A DNA stretch of 64,000 nucleotides from the NCBI RefSeq assembly GCF_000519205.1, contig NZ_JAFB01000009.1, positions 115,702 through 179,701 on the forward strand, read 5' to 3'. Of the stretch, positions 62,191 to 64,000 are shown one piece after another; the first letter of the stretch is position 1, and the number at the start of each line of letters is the position of its first letter. The notes under the pieces are model-generated. The model saw only the letters and a program-made list of their open reading frames with translations. It had not been told where the DNA came from and ran no database searches. Both the position numbers and the translations under genes were made by a program. Origin of the DNA: Amycolatopsis taiwanensis DSM 45107. GTDB taxonomy: Bacteria; Actinomycetota; Actinomycetes; Mycobacteriales; Pseudonocardiaceae.

Positions 62191-64000
62191 GTGCGTTCAG
62201 TCGTCAGGCATCGCCTCGGCAGGTTCGGTTTCGGCGCGGACTACAACCCCGAACAGTGGCCGGAGTCCGTGTGGGACGAGGACATGCGGCTCATGAAGGA
62301 CGCCGGCGTCACGATGGTCTCGGTCGGCATCTTCAGCTGGGCGGTGGTCGAGCCGGCGCCGGGCGAGTACGACTTCGGCTGGCTCGACCGGATCATGGAC
62401 CGGCTGGCGGCGGCGGGCATCGGCGCGTGCCTGGCCACCATGACCGCGTCGCCACCGCCCTGGCTCGCACATCGCCATCCGGAGACACTGCCGCGCCGCG
62501 CGGACGGGACCGTGCTGTCCGTCGGCTCGCGGCAGCACTACTGTCCGTCCAGCCCGGTCTACCGCGAGCACGCCGCGAGGCTCGTCGAGGCGGTCGCCAC
62601 CCGCTACGCCGACCACCCGGCGCTGGCGATGTGGCACGTCGGCAACGAGTACGGCTGTCACGTGCCGGAATGCTTCTGCGACACCTCCGCCGCCGCGTTC
62701 CGCACCTGGCTCGCCGACCGCCACGGCGACGTGGACGCACTCAACGACGCGTGGTCCACCACGTTCTGGTCGCAGCGCTACAGCGATTTCGCCGAGGTCG
62801 GGCCGCCGCGCGTGGCGCCGTCGTTCCCCAACCCGGCGCACGTCGTGGACTACAAGAGGTTCTCGTCGACAGCGCTGCTGGAGTGCTACCTCGCGGAGAA
62901 GGAGATCCTGCGCCGCGTCACCCCGGACGTGCCGGTCACGACCAACTTCGTCGGCGCGTGGCACCGCATCGACGCGGCGCAGTGGGCGCCGCACCTCGAT
63001 GTGGTGTCCTACGACTCCTACCCGGATCCGCACGACCCGGACACCGTCATCCAGGCCGCGTTCACCTACGACCAGATGCGTGCGTTGCACGGCAGGCCGT
63101 GGCTGTTGCTGGAACAGGCGCCGAGCGCGGTGAACTGGCGCACCCGCAACGCGGCCAAGTCGCCCGGCGAGATGCGGTTGTGGAGCTACCAGGCCGTGGC
63201 CCGCGGCGCCGACGCGGTGATGTACTTCCAGTGGCGGCAGTCCCGCGGCGGCGCGGAGAAGTTCCACTCGGCGATGGTGCCGCACGCCGGGCCGGACACC
63301 AGGGCCTACCGCGAGACGGCGGCGCTCGGCGCGGAACTCGCCCGCCTCGAACCGCTGCTGGGGTCCGAAGTGGACGCTCGGGTCGCGCTCGTCATGGATT
63401 GGGCGAGTGGCTGGGCGTTGCAGGGCAGCGCACTGCCCGCCGGCGACCTTTCCTTGGAGGAGACCAACTTCGCGCACTACCGCGCGTTGTGGCACGCGGG
63501 AGTGATGGTCGACGTCGTGTCGCCGACCGCGGACCTGTCGCGGTATCGACTGGTGGTGGTGCCCAACCTGTACTCGGTGGACATCGAGGTGGCGCAGCGG
63601 CTCGTCGCGTACGTACGCGACGGCGGGCACCTCGTGATGTCGTTCTTCTCCGGCATCGTGGACAGCGACCAGCGGGTGCACCTCGGCGGCTACCCCGGCG
63701 CGTTCCGCGAACTGCTGGGGCTCACGGTCGAGGAGTTCTGGCCGCTGCCCGACGGCGGCACGGTGGCGCTCGGCAGCGGCGGCACCGGCACCGTGTGGTC
63801 GGAATGGGTGACGCCGGGGACGGCCGAGGTGCTCGACACGTTCACCGACGGCGCGCTGGCGGGCCGCCCGGCCATGACCAGGAACTCCTTCGGCGCGGGC
63901 GTCGCCACCTACCTCGGCACCCGGCCGGACCGCGACACCATGGCCGCGGTGTTGCGCAGGGCGCTGTCCGACGCGGGGGCCGGCCCGGTGCTGGGCGAGA
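62191..64000 (+). CDS. GH42 beta-galactosidase (3' end outside window)
   Basis: The first 603 codons from GTG 62191 (AAAGGTG about 6 bases upstream); the frame is still open at the right edge. It begins RFGFGADYNPEQWPESVWDEDMRLM, the GH42 N-terminal barrel. The acid/base is E153 in VGNEYGC, and the nucleophile E308 in LLLEQAPSAVNW. Cys residues of the GH42 metal site are seen in CHVPECFCDT. The barrel is followed by the trimerisation/glutaminase-like domain (VALVMDWASGWAL, HAGVMVDVVSP, VVVPNLYS). It hydrolyses terminal beta-galactosides, probably from plant polysaccharides. The high-GC codon use is normal for the host. Confidence 0.93.
   Translation, partial: MRSVVRHRLGRFGFGADYNPEQWPESVWDEDMRLMKDAGVTMVSVGIFSWAVVEPAPGEYDFGWLDRIMDRLAAAGIGACLATMTASPPPWLAHRHPETLPRRADGTVLSVGSRQHYCPSSPVYREHAARLVEAVATRYADHPALAMWHVGNEYGCHVPECFCDTSAAAFRTWLADRHGDVDALNDAWSTTFWSQRYSDFAEVGPPRVAPSFPNPAHVVDYKRFSSTALLECYLAEKEILRRVTPDVPVTTNFVGAWHRIDAAQWAPHLDVVSYDSYPDPHDPDTVIQAAFTYDQMRALHGRPWLLLEQAPSAVNWRTRNAAKSPGEMRLWSYQAVARGADAVMYFQWRQSRGGAEKFHSAMVPHAGPDTRAYRETAALGAELARLEPLLGSEVDARVALVMDWASGWALQGSALPAGDLSLEETNFAHYRALWHAGVMVDVVSPTADLSRYRLVVVPNLYSVDIEVAQRLVAYVRDGGHLVMSFFSGIVDSDQRVHLGGYPGAFRELLGLTVEEFWPLPDGGTVALGSGGTGTVWSEWVTPGTAEVLDTFTDGALAGRPAMTRNSFGAGVATYLGTRPDRDTMAAVLRRALSDAGAGPVLGE

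Noticed and set aside
1-64000. CRISPR arrays, tRNA or rRNA genes
   Set aside because: No regularly spaced identical direct repeats with unique spacers and no tRNA-like cloverleaf or rRNA sequence was noticed. The repeats found are tandem 21-bp, 42-bp or coding repeats.

Overview
This is high-GC actinobacterial DNA, most likely Amycolatopsis or a close relative in the Pseudonocardiaceae. The basis is codon use, AfsR/SARP-type regulation, closely packed genes with ATGA/GTGA start-stop overlaps, and a VanR/VanS pair of the Streptomyces coelicolor type. No rRNA, tRNA or CRISPR was seen.

Region 1 (1-28217) is the 3' part of one enormous gene. Its reading frame is already open at the left edge, and more than 9,400 codons lie inside the window. 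The product is a mosaic of repeated modules joined by acidic or proline-rich linkers. It carries three separate HExxH zinc-metallopeptidase motifs (one metzincin-like), four papain-like modules that seem to lack the catalytic cysteine, a charged ELERQ helix and a helical, partly hydrophobic C-terminus. Region 2 (28.3-32.7 kb) carries a small unknown gene and a group of a beta-helix/AAA+ ATPase (EccA/CbxX type) flanked by two SseB-like paralogs. Together these look like a giant exported effector or surface protein with its own handling factors. That is the best candidate here for an undescribed system, but the functional link is inferred from neighbourhood only.

Region 3 (32.8-37.3 kb) is an MHS-type transporter, pxpB and pxpC operon (5-oxoproline type) with an operator-like palindrome upstream, followed by an orphan second pxpC and an IS21 istB remnant. 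Region 4 (37.5-40.0 kb) holds two tandem small zinc-ribbon paralogs behind a second copy of the same operator motif, an AraC regulator, and a decayed AfsR-type TPR fragment.

Region 5 (40.1-50.2 kb) is regulatory and resistance DNA: an intact AfsR/SARP-type regulator, a truncated ABC permease, the vancomycin-resistance operon vanH-vanA-vanX plus a MurG paralog, and the convergent vanR-vanS pair. The operon reprogrammes peptidoglycan precursors from D-Ala-D-Ala to D-Ala-D-Lac. Nearly identical promoter blocks stand before vanH and beside vanR. vanHAX is visibly less GC-rich than vanRS, murG and the flanks, so the island looks mosaic. A transposase remnant and a 44-codon membrane peptide follow.

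Region 6 (50.3-55.4 kb) is a three-gene overlapping operon (HAD-like protein, SAM-methyltransferase-like protein with a coiled-coil tail, polytopic GT-C-like membrane protein), probably for a surface glycan. Region 7 (55.4-60.3 kb) holds single accessory genes: small hypotheticals, an inverted repeat array, a DUF574-type methyltransferase, a frameshifted alpha/beta hydrolase, an ArsR-AHSA1 pair with an apparently leaderless promoter, and an isochorismatase-family hydrolase. Region 8 (60.4-64.0 kb) is a catabolic locus: GntR/FadR regulator, a DapA/NanA-family lyase, and a divergent GH42 beta-galactosidase that runs off the right edge.
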